Assembly: GCA_011773795.1 (NCBI GenBank)
Contig: WVWW01000207.1
Coordinates: 1 to 9,625 of the forward strand
Origin: Acidobacteriota bacterium
GTDB lineage: Bacteria; Acidobacteriota; Polarisedimenticolia; Polarisedimenticolales; Polarisedimenticolaceae
Direction of reading: 5' to 3'
Length of the DNA: 9,625 nucleotides
Below are positions 1 through 5,871 of the stretch, in pieces (position 1 is the first letter of the stretch; the number at the start of each line of letters is the position of its first letter). The translations under genes and the position numbers were made by a program. Below the pieces are notes generated by a model. That model had not been told where the DNA came from and did no database searches. It worked only from the letters and a program-made list of their open reading frames with translations.

Positions 1-939
1 ATGTCCGTCGTGGTACGCCGGCGTGACGTACGTTCCCTTGAACGCGCCGTTGGCCCAGACCTCGGTGACCTCGTAGGCGCCGTCGTTGTCCACGACCTGC
101 AGCATCTTCGACCCGTCGTTCGAGTTCAGGATCAGGAAGCGGCCGTCACCGGCGGGAACGGGGATCACGCTGCCCTGGCCGATGGAGCGGCCGGCGCCCT
201 CGTGGGCGTACTCCCAGAGGATCTTGCCGTTGGCCGCATCGATCCCGAAGAGCTTTGCGTCCCCGGCTGCGACGACCTGGTTCTTTCCGCCGATCTTGCC
301 GATGATCGGCGACTGGTAGTTGATCTTGTCATCCCCGATCGCCCACAGCAGCTTGCCGTCGGCGGGATCGAAGCCGGCGACGGCCTTGCCTTCTTCGGCG
401 CCCAGCTGAACCACCAGGACCTCGTCGATCAGGATCGGGGCGGTCGTGAAGCCGTAGTGCGGCTTCTGGGCGGCGTGGTCGTCGACGAGGTGGGTGGACC
501 AGATCTCGTTGCCGTCGGCCGCGTCGAGCGCGAACAGCTTGCCCCATGCGCCCAGGCCGAAGACGCGGTTGCCGGAAAGCAGCGGCGTGGAAATCGGTCC
601 GTCGTGGGAACCGTCGTGGCCGACGTAGGTCTTGCCGATCTCGTAGCGCCAGAGTTCCTCGCCGCTCGTCGTGTCGAACGCCGAGACGACGTCATTTTCC
701 CCGCCGACGTGCATCGTGACCACACGTCCGTTTGCGACCGCGACCGAGGAATACCCCGACCCGATCGCCCGGCTCCAGCCGACGGTCAGGCCCGTATCGG
801 CGGAAACGGTGAGCGTGGCGTCGCGCACGGAGCCGTCGAAGTGCGGGCCGCGCAGGCCCGGCCAGTCGATGTCCGCGCTCGCCGAACCGGCCAGGACGAA
901 CAGTGAAACGGTCGCAAGAATCCCTCGGTATCCAAGCAT
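1..939 (-). CDS. Exported PQQ-like beta-propeller (BamB-like) repeat protein, partial (C-terminus beyond window)
   Basis: The frame is open from the ATG at 939 to the left edge (313 residues, no stop), so the gene is incomplete. Residues 1-22 look like a Sec signal peptide: a short basic start, a hydrophobic core, then a cleavage-like ASA before D23. Next comes WPGLRGPHFDG (26-36), the entry motif common in exported PQQ_2-type propellers. Blade motifs of the form hydrophobic-x-aDxxxGxxxW recur: SAFDTTSGEELW, LFALDAADGNEIW (135-147), GFDPADGKLLW (209-like position ending at W199) and FGIDAANGKILW (231-242). Such proteins fold as beta-propellers outside the cytoplasm. Some bind PQQ as dehydrogenases; others, like BamB, are scaffolds. 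No substrate can be read here, and the lack of dehydrogenase active-site motifs in the visible part favours a non-enzymatic or unknown role. It is divergent from the pseudouridine synthase gene, 117 bases apart, and has its own SD. Confidence 0.86.
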   Translation of the reverse strand, partial: MLGYRGILATVSLFVLAGSASADIDWPGLRGPHFDGSVRDATLTVSADTGLTVGWSRAIGSGYSSVAVANGRVVTMHVGGENDVVSAFDTTSGEELWRYEIGKTYVGHDGSHDGPISTPLLSGNRVFGLGAWGKLFALDAADGNEIWSTHLVDDHAAQKPHYGFTTAPILIDEVLVVQLGAEEGKAVAGFDPADGKLLWAIGDDKINYQSPIIGKIGGKNQVVAAGDAKLFGIDAANGKILWEYAHEGAGRSIGQGSVIPVPAGDGRFLILNSNDGSKMLQVVDNDGAYEVTEVWANGAFKGTYVTPAYHDGH

Positions 940-947
940 CTCTTGAT

Positions 948-951
948 CTCC
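948..951 (-). promoter_or_regulatory. Ribosome binding site of the beta-propeller gene
   Basis: On the minus strand GGAG lies 8 bases before the ATG at 939. It supports this start, and the encoded signal peptide begins at the same Met. Confidence 0.6.
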
Positions 952-1044
952 AACTCTTTCCCCGCCCCGCCGCGGATGCCCAGCATTGTGGCACAGGCTT
1001 CCGGACCGGGCCGCTAAAGCTGCCGGTAAAAAAAGAGTAAACGC

Positions 1045-1050
1045 TAGAAT
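1045..1050 (+). promoter_or_regulatory. Probable -10 box (TAGAAT) for a leaderless transcript
   Basis: TAGAAT fits the TANNNT -10 consensus and ends six bases before the ATG at 1057, placing the predicted transcription start on the start codon. No SD is found in the 12 bases before the ATG. Its TAG is also an in-frame stop, so translation cannot start further upstream. No good -35 is seen. Confidence 0.6.
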
Positions 1051-1056
1051 CGGCAG

Positions 1057-2040
1057 ATGGGTCGGAACCGCGGTCATGTTTACGGCGAGCGAATCGGGCG
1101 CGAAGCGGACGGGACCCCGCTGCTGCGGTTTCTTGCGGAGCGCTACCGGCATTCACCGGAGCGCGTCTGGGCGGAGCGCATCCGTTCGGGCCTCGTGACG
1201 ATCGACGGTGCGGCCGTCGACACGGAAACCCGTCTGACCACGGGGCAGTGGTTGGAATGGTCCCGCCCGGGCTGGGTCGAGCCGCCGGCCCCGTTGACGT
1301 TCGGCGTCCTCCACGATGACGGGGACATCCTGGCCGTGGCCAAGCCCCGGGGCCTGCCGACGCTTCCCGGAGCCGGTTTTCTCGAGCACACGTTGTTGCA
1401 TCGGCTGGAACGTTACCGCGAAGGTGCGCGGCCGCTGCACCGGCTGGGACGGCACACGTCGGGGATCGTTCTCTGCGCGACGCGCCGCGGGTCCCGTGCC
1501 CGGCTCAGCCGTGCGTGGATCGACGGCCGCGTGCGCAAGGTCTATCGGGCACTCGCCGTCGGGAATCCCGAGCGGTCCGAGTTCGAGGTTGACGTGCCGA
1601 TCGGTCCCGTGCCGTACGCGCCGCTGACGACGCTCCACGCCGCGTCGCCGGAAGGCAAGCCGGCGCGATCCGTCGTCCGTGTCCTCGAACGTCTCGACGC
1701 TCTGTTTCTCTGTGAAGTCGAGATCGAGACCGGGCGCCCGCACCAGATCCGGATCCATCTGGCGGCCGCGGGGTTCCCTCTGGCCGGCGACCCCCTCTAC
1801 GTCAGCGGTGGCTCACCCGCGCCCGGCGGCCGCGCGCTTCCGGGTGACGGAGGCTACTCGCTTCATGCGATGGAACTACGGTTCCCGTCGGCCGACGGAG
1901 GAACGATGACCGTGCGCTGTGCCCCGCCGCCGGTGCTCGGAACGACTCAGTCCTCGAAGCCGGCGAGAAACTCCGCCAGTCCCTCGGCCTCGAGCTGTTC
2001 CTTCGGCACGAAACGCAACGACGCGCTGTTGATGCAATAG
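1057..2040 (+). CDS. RluA-family RNA pseudouridine synthase with substituted catalytic Asp
   Basis: 327 residues. RluA enzymes isomerise specific uridines of rRNA or tRNA to pseudouridine in the cytoplasm. An S4-like RNA-binding segment spans about 13-70 (ERIRSGLVTIDGAAVD). The synthase core follows: LAVAKPRGLPTLPG, then PLHRLGRHTSGIVL (H128-G136), KVYRALAVG, and TGRPHQIRIHLAAAG with GDPLY. In the usual HRLDxxTSG motif the Asp is the catalytic nucleophile; here it is Gly131, with the rest of the motif intact. The protein may be inactive, an RNA-binding relative, or one of a subgroup with Gly at this site. The first ATG after an in-frame TAG (1045) is the start; there is no SD, which suggests a leaderless mRNA. 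The last ~30 residues (Ser/Ala/Arg/Lys-rich) are antisense to the conserved MsrB end of the neighbour and resemble read-through rather than a domain. The family is sure; activity and target are unknown. Confidence 0.9.
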   Translation: MGRNRGHVYGERIGREADGTPLLRFLAERYRHSPERVWAERIRSGLVTIDGAAVDTETRLTTGQWLEWSRPGWVEPPAPLTFGVLHDDGDILAVAKPRGLPTLPGAGFLEHTLLHRLERYREGARPLHRLGRHTSGIVLCATRRGSRARLSRAWIDGRVRKVYRALAVGNPERSEFEVDVPIGPVPYAPLTTLHAASPEGKPARSVVRVLERLDALFLCEVEIETGRPHQIRIHLAAAGFPLAGDPLYVSGGSPAPGGRALPGDGGYSLHAMELRFPSADGGTMTVRCAPPPVLGTTQSSKPARNSASPSASSCSFGTKRNDALLMQ

Positions 2041-3050
2041 CGCAATCCGGTCGGCTCGGGCCCATCCTCGAAAACGTGACCGAGGTGGCTGTCGCCCGTG
2101 GCGCTGCGCACCTCCACACGGTTCCAACCGAACTTGCGGTCGGCCTTCTCGACGACGTTCTCGGATACCAGCGGTCGGGTGAAGCTGGGCCAGCCGGTGC
2201 CGCTCTTGAACTTGTCGCGCGAGCTGAACAGCGGCTCGCCGCTGACGATGTCGACGTAGATGCCCTCGCGCTTGTTGTCCCAGTACTCGTTCTGGAACGG
2301 CCGCTCGGTGCCGTCCTCCTGCGTCACGTGGTACTGCAGCGGGGTCAACCGTGCGCGCAGCTCGTCGTCGCTGGGCCTGCTCCAGTCCCCGCCGCTGCTC
2401 TTCTCGGTCTTGTGCGCATCGGCCTCGTCCCCCCAGACGCGCTGGAGGAACGGCGTGCGGCCGGAGCCGTAACGGTAGCGCTTGTAGTGGTCGGGGTTCT
2501 TCAGGTGGTAGTCCTGGTGGTATTCCTCCGCCACGTAGAACTCGCTCGCCTCGACGATCGGCACGACGATCGGCTTGTCGAACTTACCCAGCGCCTGCAG
2601 GGCCTTTTTCGACTCCTCCGCGATCGCGCGCTGGTCTTCGTCGTGGTAGTAGACAACCGGTCGATACTGGGCGCCCCGGTCGGCGAACTGCCCGCCGGCG
2701 TCGGTCGGGTCGATCTGGCGCCAGAAGATGTGCAGGATGCGCGCGAAATCGATCTTCGTCGGATCGAAACGGACCTGCACCGCCTCGACATGGGTGGTCG
2801 CCCCCGACGAGACCTGCTTGTAGGTCGGGTTCGGCGTGTCGCCGCCCGTGTAGCCGGAAACGGCCGAGTAGATCCCTTCGACGCCGTCGAACGCCGATTC
2901 GATGCACCAGAAACAGCCGCCGGCGAGCGTGGCAATGCCGGCCGAGTCGGGAACCTCCGTGTCGGATCTCGCGGCGAACGCCTCCCCCGGGGGGGAGCAG
3001 GCGATTCCGGCCAGCAAGCAGATCGGTATCAGGAGCGCGCGAATTCTCAT
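1947..3050 (-). CDS. msrAB: Exported lipoprotein MsrA-MsrB fusion, peptide methionine sulfoxide reductase
   Basis: 367 residues from the ATG at 3050, preceded by GAGG five bases upstream. Residues 1-18 form a lipoprotein signal ending LLAGIAC (lipid-attachment Cys18). The MsrA domain (about 39-195) reduces the S-epimer of methionine sulfoxide. It carries GGCFWCIE (catalytic Cys46, likely resolving Cys49, Glu51), QYRPVVYY and AEEYHQDYH. After a short linker, the MsrB domain (about 225-350) reduces the R-epimer. It carries SGTGWPSF, HLGHVFEDGPEPTG and RYCINSASLRF (catalytic Cys339). The two zinc CxxC pairs of many MsrB proteins are absent, and MsrB has no second Cys for recycling. The enzyme is probably membrane-anchored facing the periplasm, repairing envelope proteins. 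No thioredoxin domain is fused (unlike neisserial PilB), so electrons must come from a separate partner. A longer frame starting at TTG 3089 would bury the signal peptide and is disfavoured. The 3' end overlaps the converging pseudouridine synthase gene by 94 bases. Confidence 0.96.
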   Translation of the reverse strand: MRIRALLIPICLLAGIACSPPGEAFAARSDTEVPDSAGIATLAGGCFWCIESAFDGVEGIYSAVSGYTGGDTPNPTYKQVSSGATTHVEAVQVRFDPTKIDFARILHIFWRQIDPTDAGGQFADRGAQYRPVVYYHDEDQRAIAEESKKALQALGKFDKPIVVPIVEASEFYVAEEYHQDYHLKNPDHYKRYRYGSGRTPFLQRVWGDEADAHKTEKSSGGDWSRPSDDELRARLTPLQYHVTQEDGTERPFQNEYWDNKREGIYVDIVSGEPLFSSRDKFKSGTGWPSFTRPLVSENVVEKADRKFGWNRVEVRSATGDSHLGHVFEDGPEPTGLRYCINSASLRFVPKEQLEAEGLAEFLAGFED

Positions 3051-3055
3051 GGGAT

Positions 3056-3059
3056 CCTC
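3056..3059 (-). promoter_or_regulatory. Ribosome binding site deciding the msrAB start
   Basis: Minus-strand GAGG lies 5 bases before the ATG at 3050. It supports this ATG over the in-frame TTG at 3089, which lacks such a site. Confidence 0.65.
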
Positions 3060-3215
3060 AGGTGCCACGGCGGTGGGTCGCCCTCGCAAACAGCGATATC
3101 GAGTTTACTATTCCCTGCAATCCGGCTCCTTTCTTCGGCCCGGGCCACGTGGTGCGGAGAGTAAAAAACCGTTTACGTCTCCGGACGTAGGATGGTTGAG
3201 AGCCGGACATGCGGC

Positions 3216-3221
3216 TAGAAT
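3216..3221 (+). promoter_or_regulatory. Probable -10 box (TAGAAT) of the metalloprotease gene
   Basis: TAGAAT would place the transcription start near 3228, giving a leader of about 20 bases that contains an SD. TTGAGA (3196-3201) upstream is only 14 bases away, short for a -35, so only the -10 is proposed. Confidence 0.45.
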
Positions 3222-3238
3222 CGGCTGATTCGGACATT

Positions 3239-3243
3239 GGAGG
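3239..3243 (+). promoter_or_regulatory. Ribosome binding site of the metalloprotease gene
   Basis: GGAGG lies 6 bases before the ATG at 3250, a strong SD that fixes the start. The signal peptide begins at the same codon. Confidence 0.75.
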
Positions 3244-3249
3244 TGCGAG

Positions 3250-5814
3250 ATGGAATCGCGACTGAGCGCCGCGTTGCGCTTGCTGGGTCTGTTGTTGATC
3301 GTGGCGCTGGTTGTCGGGGGAACGGCTCCGTTCCAGGCAGTTGAGGAGCCGCCGAAACCGGAGAAAGAGAAACCGGCGGACCAGGAGTCCGACGAGAAGG
3401 GCGAGGACAAGGGTGAGGCCCCGGCCGATAAGAAGAAAAAGAAGGACTCGAAGATCAAGCCCTACGACGAGGTGATCACCGAGGACGCCAAGACCGACAT
3501 CGGCTTCTTCCGCACTCACATCGTGAAGGACAAGCTGTACTTCGAGATCCCGCCGGATGCGATGGACGTCGAGCTGGTCTGGGTCGCCCAGATCGAGCAG
3601 ACCACGTCGGGCAACTCGTACGCGGGGATGCCGGTCAGCGACCGCGTCGTGCGCTGGGAACAGCGCGGAGAAAGGGTGCTCCTGCGCAAGGTGCTCCATG
3701 ACATCCGCGCGGAGACGGATGACTCGATCGCGCTGGCCGTCACCAACACGAACCTCGCCCCGATCATCCGTGCCTTCGATGTCGTGGCGTGGGGCAAGGA
3801 CAAGGCCCCGGTCATCGACGTGACCGAGCTCTACACCAAGGACGTCCCCGAGTTCAGCGCCCGGCGATCCCTCAACTCCGGCGCGATGGACTCCAAACGC
3901 TCGTTCGTAGAGTCGGTCAAGTCGTTCCCCAACAACGTCGAGGTGCGGGTCACTGCGAGCTACGCGCCGGGCAAACCGCGCACGATCCCGGGTGCGCCCC
4001 GCCTGCCGGGAGCGGACATCCCGACCTCCAGCGGTATCTCCGCCGTGCTGCATCACAGCATGGTCAAGCTCCCCGACGACCCGATGGCGCCGCGCCGGCA
4101 GGATGACCGCGTCGGATTCTTCTCGGTCGGATTCACCGACTACGCGGAGAATGCGGACCACGAGGCCGAGGCGGTCCGGTACATCACCCGCTGGCGGCTG
4201 GAAAAGAAGAAGCCCAAGGCCAAGCTGTCCGAGCCGGTCAAGCCGATCGTGTTCTACGTCGGTCGCGGCACCCCCGAGAAGTGGAAGCCCTACGTCAAGG
4301 CCGGGATCGAGATGTGGCAAGGCCCGTTCGAGTCCGCCGGGTTCAAGAACGCGATCATCGGCAAGTACGCACCGGATCCCATCGATGATCCGGACTGGGA
4401 TCCCGAGGACGCGCGCTACACGACGATCCGCTGGCTGCCCTCGGCGATCCCGAACGCCTTCGGCCCGCACGTCCACGATCCGCGCACCGGCGAGATTCTC
4501 GAGGCCGACGTGCGCATGTTCCACAACGTGCACAAGCTCGTGCGCGACTGGTACTTCGTGCAGGCCGCCGCCAGCGACGAGCGCGCGCAGAAGCTGCCGA
4601 TGCCCGACGACCTGATGGGCGAGCTGATCCAGTTCGTGGTCGCCCACGAGGTCGGCCACTCGATCGGGCTGCCCCACAACATGAAGGCGTCGTCGTCCTA
4701 CACCATCGAGCAGCTCCGGGATGCGGAGTGGACCAAGGCAAACGGAACCGCACCGTCGATCATGGATTACGCGCGCTTCAATTACGTGGCCCAGCCCGGT
4801 GACGACGCCGGTCTGACGCCGGGGATCGGTCCCTACGACCACTACGCGATCGAATGGGGTTACCGGCAGTACGCCTCCGGAGAGCAGGAGGAAGAAGGAC
4901 TCGCGGCGCTGTTCGCGAAACAGGTCGACGAGCCGATGTTCCGTTTCGGCCGACCCAATCCTTTTGGAGACTCGACTCAACAGACCGAGGATCTCGGATC
5001 CGACGCCGTCGCCGCGACCGAGCTCGGCCTCAAGAATCTGGAGCGGATCGCCGGTTTCATGGTGCCCGCGACGAGCAAAGAGGGCGAAGACTACGACTTG
5101 CTGAACAACATGTACCAGGCGCTGATCGGGCAGTGGGCGCGCGAGATCGTCCACGTCGCCAACGTCGTCGGCGGTGTCCGCCAGGACAACCTGTACTACG
5201 GCGATGCCGACGCCCGGTTCAAACCCAACGATGCCGAGTACCAGCGGCGCGCGGTGGAATTCCTGCTCGAGAACGGGCTCAAGACGCCGGACTTCTTCCT
5301 GTCGCAGGACATCATCCTGCGCATCACCGGAAGCGGCGTCGCGGGTCAACTACAATCGGCCCAGCAGCGATTCCTCGCGAGTCTCGTGAACGCTTCACGC
5401 ATCAACCGGATGTCGGAGCACGCCGCCTGGGACGAGTCCGCGTACACCCCGGTCGAGCTTCTCGCCGACCTGCGCGGGGGGGTGTTCAGCGAGATCACGT
5501 CGAATCGGCCCGTCGACCTGTATCGCCGCAACATGCAGCGGTCCTACGTCGACCACCTCGGGCAATCGCTGATCAAGCCCCGGGCCGATTCGGACATGCC
5601 GACGCTGGCTCGTGCCGAGCTGCAGGAAATGGCGGAGCTGTTCTCCAAATCGACGAGCAGCGACGCGATGACCCAGGCGCACATCGTCGATCTCGCGGCG
5701 CGTGTCGAGCGCTGGCTCGAGGCGGATCCTGCCGAGGCGCCGGCGTCGGGCTCGCGGACCGGTCTCCAGTACGAGGAGGGCGTGTATCGCGAGAAGGGCT
5801 GCTGGGAAGAGTAA
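3250..5814 (+). CDS. Secreted zinc-dependent metalloprotease, DUF5117/DUF4953 type
   Basis: 854 residues, a typical length for this family of large exported metzincin-like proteases, whose substrates are mostly unknown. Residues 1 to about 30 form a signal peptide with a long hydrophobic core (LLGLLLIVALVVGG). Residues ~32-72 are a Lys/Glu/Pro/Asp-rich low-complexity linker with a KKKKK run. The region from ~75 to ~330 (DIGFFRTHIVKDKLYFEIP, RVVRWEQRGERVLLR, VGFFSVGFTDY) matches the DUF5117-type N-terminal module. The catalytic module contains HEVGHSIGLPHN: zinc ligands His466, His470 and His476, catalytic Glu467. The Met-turn SIMDY (Met505) follows, then GIGPYDHYAIEWGY, typical of the family. 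The C-terminal part is helical and lacks a recognised anchor. It likely acts in the periplasm or outside the cell on peptides or proteins. It stands alone, divergent from msrAB, with a strong SD and a terminator 30 bases after its stop. Family call firm; substrate unknown. Confidence 0.93.
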   Translation: MESRLSAALRLLGLLLIVALVVGGTAPFQAVEEPPKPEKEKPADQESDEKGEDKGEAPADKKKKKDSKIKPYDEVITEDAKTDIGFFRTHIVKDKLYFEIPPDAMDVELVWVAQIEQTTSGNSYAGMPVSDRVVRWEQRGERVLLRKVLHDIRAETDDSIALAVTNTNLAPIIRAFDVVAWGKDKAPVIDVTELYTKDVPEFSARRSLNSGAMDSKRSFVESVKSFPNNVEVRVTASYAPGKPRTIPGAPRLPGADIPTSSGISAVLHHSMVKLPDDPMAPRRQDDRVGFFSVGFTDYAENADHEAEAVRYITRWRLEKKKPKAKLSEPVKPIVFYVGRGTPEKWKPYVKAGIEMWQGPFESAGFKNAIIGKYAPDPIDDPDWDPEDARYTTIRWLPSAIPNAFGPHVHDPRTGEILEADVRMFHNVHKLVRDWYFVQAAASDERAQKLPMPDDLMGELIQFVVAHEVGHSIGLPHNMKASSSYTIEQLRDAEWTKANGTAPSIMDYARFNYVAQPGDDAGLTPGIGPYDHYAIEWGYRQYASGEQEEEGLAALFAKQVDEPMFRFGRPNPFGDSTQQTEDLGSDAVAATELGLKNLERIAGFMVPATSKEGEDYDLLNNMYQALIGQWAREIVHVANVVGGVRQDNLYYGDADARFKPNDAEYQRRAVEFLLENGLKTPDFFLSQDIILRITGSGVAGQLQSAQQRFLASLVNASRINRMSEHAAWDESAYTPVELLADLRGGVFSEITSNRPVDLYRRNMQRSYVDHLGQSLIKPRADSDMPTLARAELQEMAELFSKSTSSDAMTQAHIVDLAARVERWLEADPAEAPASGSRTGLQYEEGVYREKGCWEE

Positions 5815-5843
5815 CCTCCGCGACCCATCGAAACGAACATGAG

Positions 5844-5871
5844 GGGGGCGGGTCACCGCCCCCTTTCTTTT
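5844..5871 (+). terminator. Rho-independent terminator after the metalloprotease gene
   Basis: GGGGGCGG (5844-5851) pairs perfectly with CCGCCCCC (5856-5863) around a GTCA loop, followed by TTTCTTTT (5864-5871). It begins 30 bases after the stop. Read on the minus strand the hairpin lacks a T-run, so it should act only on the plus-strand transcript. Its T-tract runs into the stop codon of the converging gene (5870-5872). Confidence 0.85.

Larger units (their letters stand above)
940..1056. promoter_or_regulatory. Divergent intergenic promoter region
   Basis: This gap of 117 bases separates the minus-strand propeller gene from the plus-strand pseudouridine synthase gene, so it must hold both promoters. 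The plus-strand -10 (TAGAAT) is clear. No convincing -35/-10 pair is visible for the minus-strand gene. An A-rich stretch with GTAAAAAAA and GAGTAAAC (about 1026-1041) lies just upstream of the plus-strand -10 and resembles a stretch in the 3051-3249 gap. Confidence 0.5.
3051..3249. promoter_or_regulatory. Divergent intergenic region between msrAB and the metalloprotease gene
   Basis: 199 non-coding bases upstream of both genes. It holds the partly palindromic AT-rich GTAAAAAACCGTTTAC (3161-3176, core AAAC-C-GTTT), a possible operator or UP-like element. It also holds a plus-strand TAGAAT (3216-3221) within GCTAGAATCGGC, a 12-mer that also occurs at 1043-1054. For msrAB, the minus strand shows TTGCAG (3120-3115) and TAAACT (3107-3102), but their spacing is too short for a standard promoter pair, so I do not call one. 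Confidence 0.5.

Noticed and set aside
1..906. A 301-codon open frame on the plus strand
   Set aside because: It is the antisense shadow of the propeller gene, whose WxGLRGPxxDG and DaxxGxxxW motifs are plain on the minus strand.
3051..3089. Extended msrAB start at TTG 3089
   Set aside because: It would add 13 residues before the signal peptide and has no SD, whereas ATG 3050 has GAGG at five bases and starts the lipoprotein signal directly.
2076..3164. A 362-codon plus-strand frame opposite msrAB
   Set aside because: Antisense shadow; the minus strand carries complete MsrA and MsrB catalytic motifs.
3058..5349. A 763-codon open frame on the minus strand opposite the metalloprotease
   Set aside because: It lies in the frame where its first codon position faces the GC-rich third position of the real gene, which removes stops in high-GC DNA. 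Its protein is Arg/Val/Leu/Asp-rich with no domain, while the plus strand encodes a clear protease with SD, signal peptide and HExxH motif.
5844..5863. Hairpin as a bidirectional terminator
   Set aside because: A T-run follows only on the plus strand; on the minus strand the hairpin is followed by mixed sequence.
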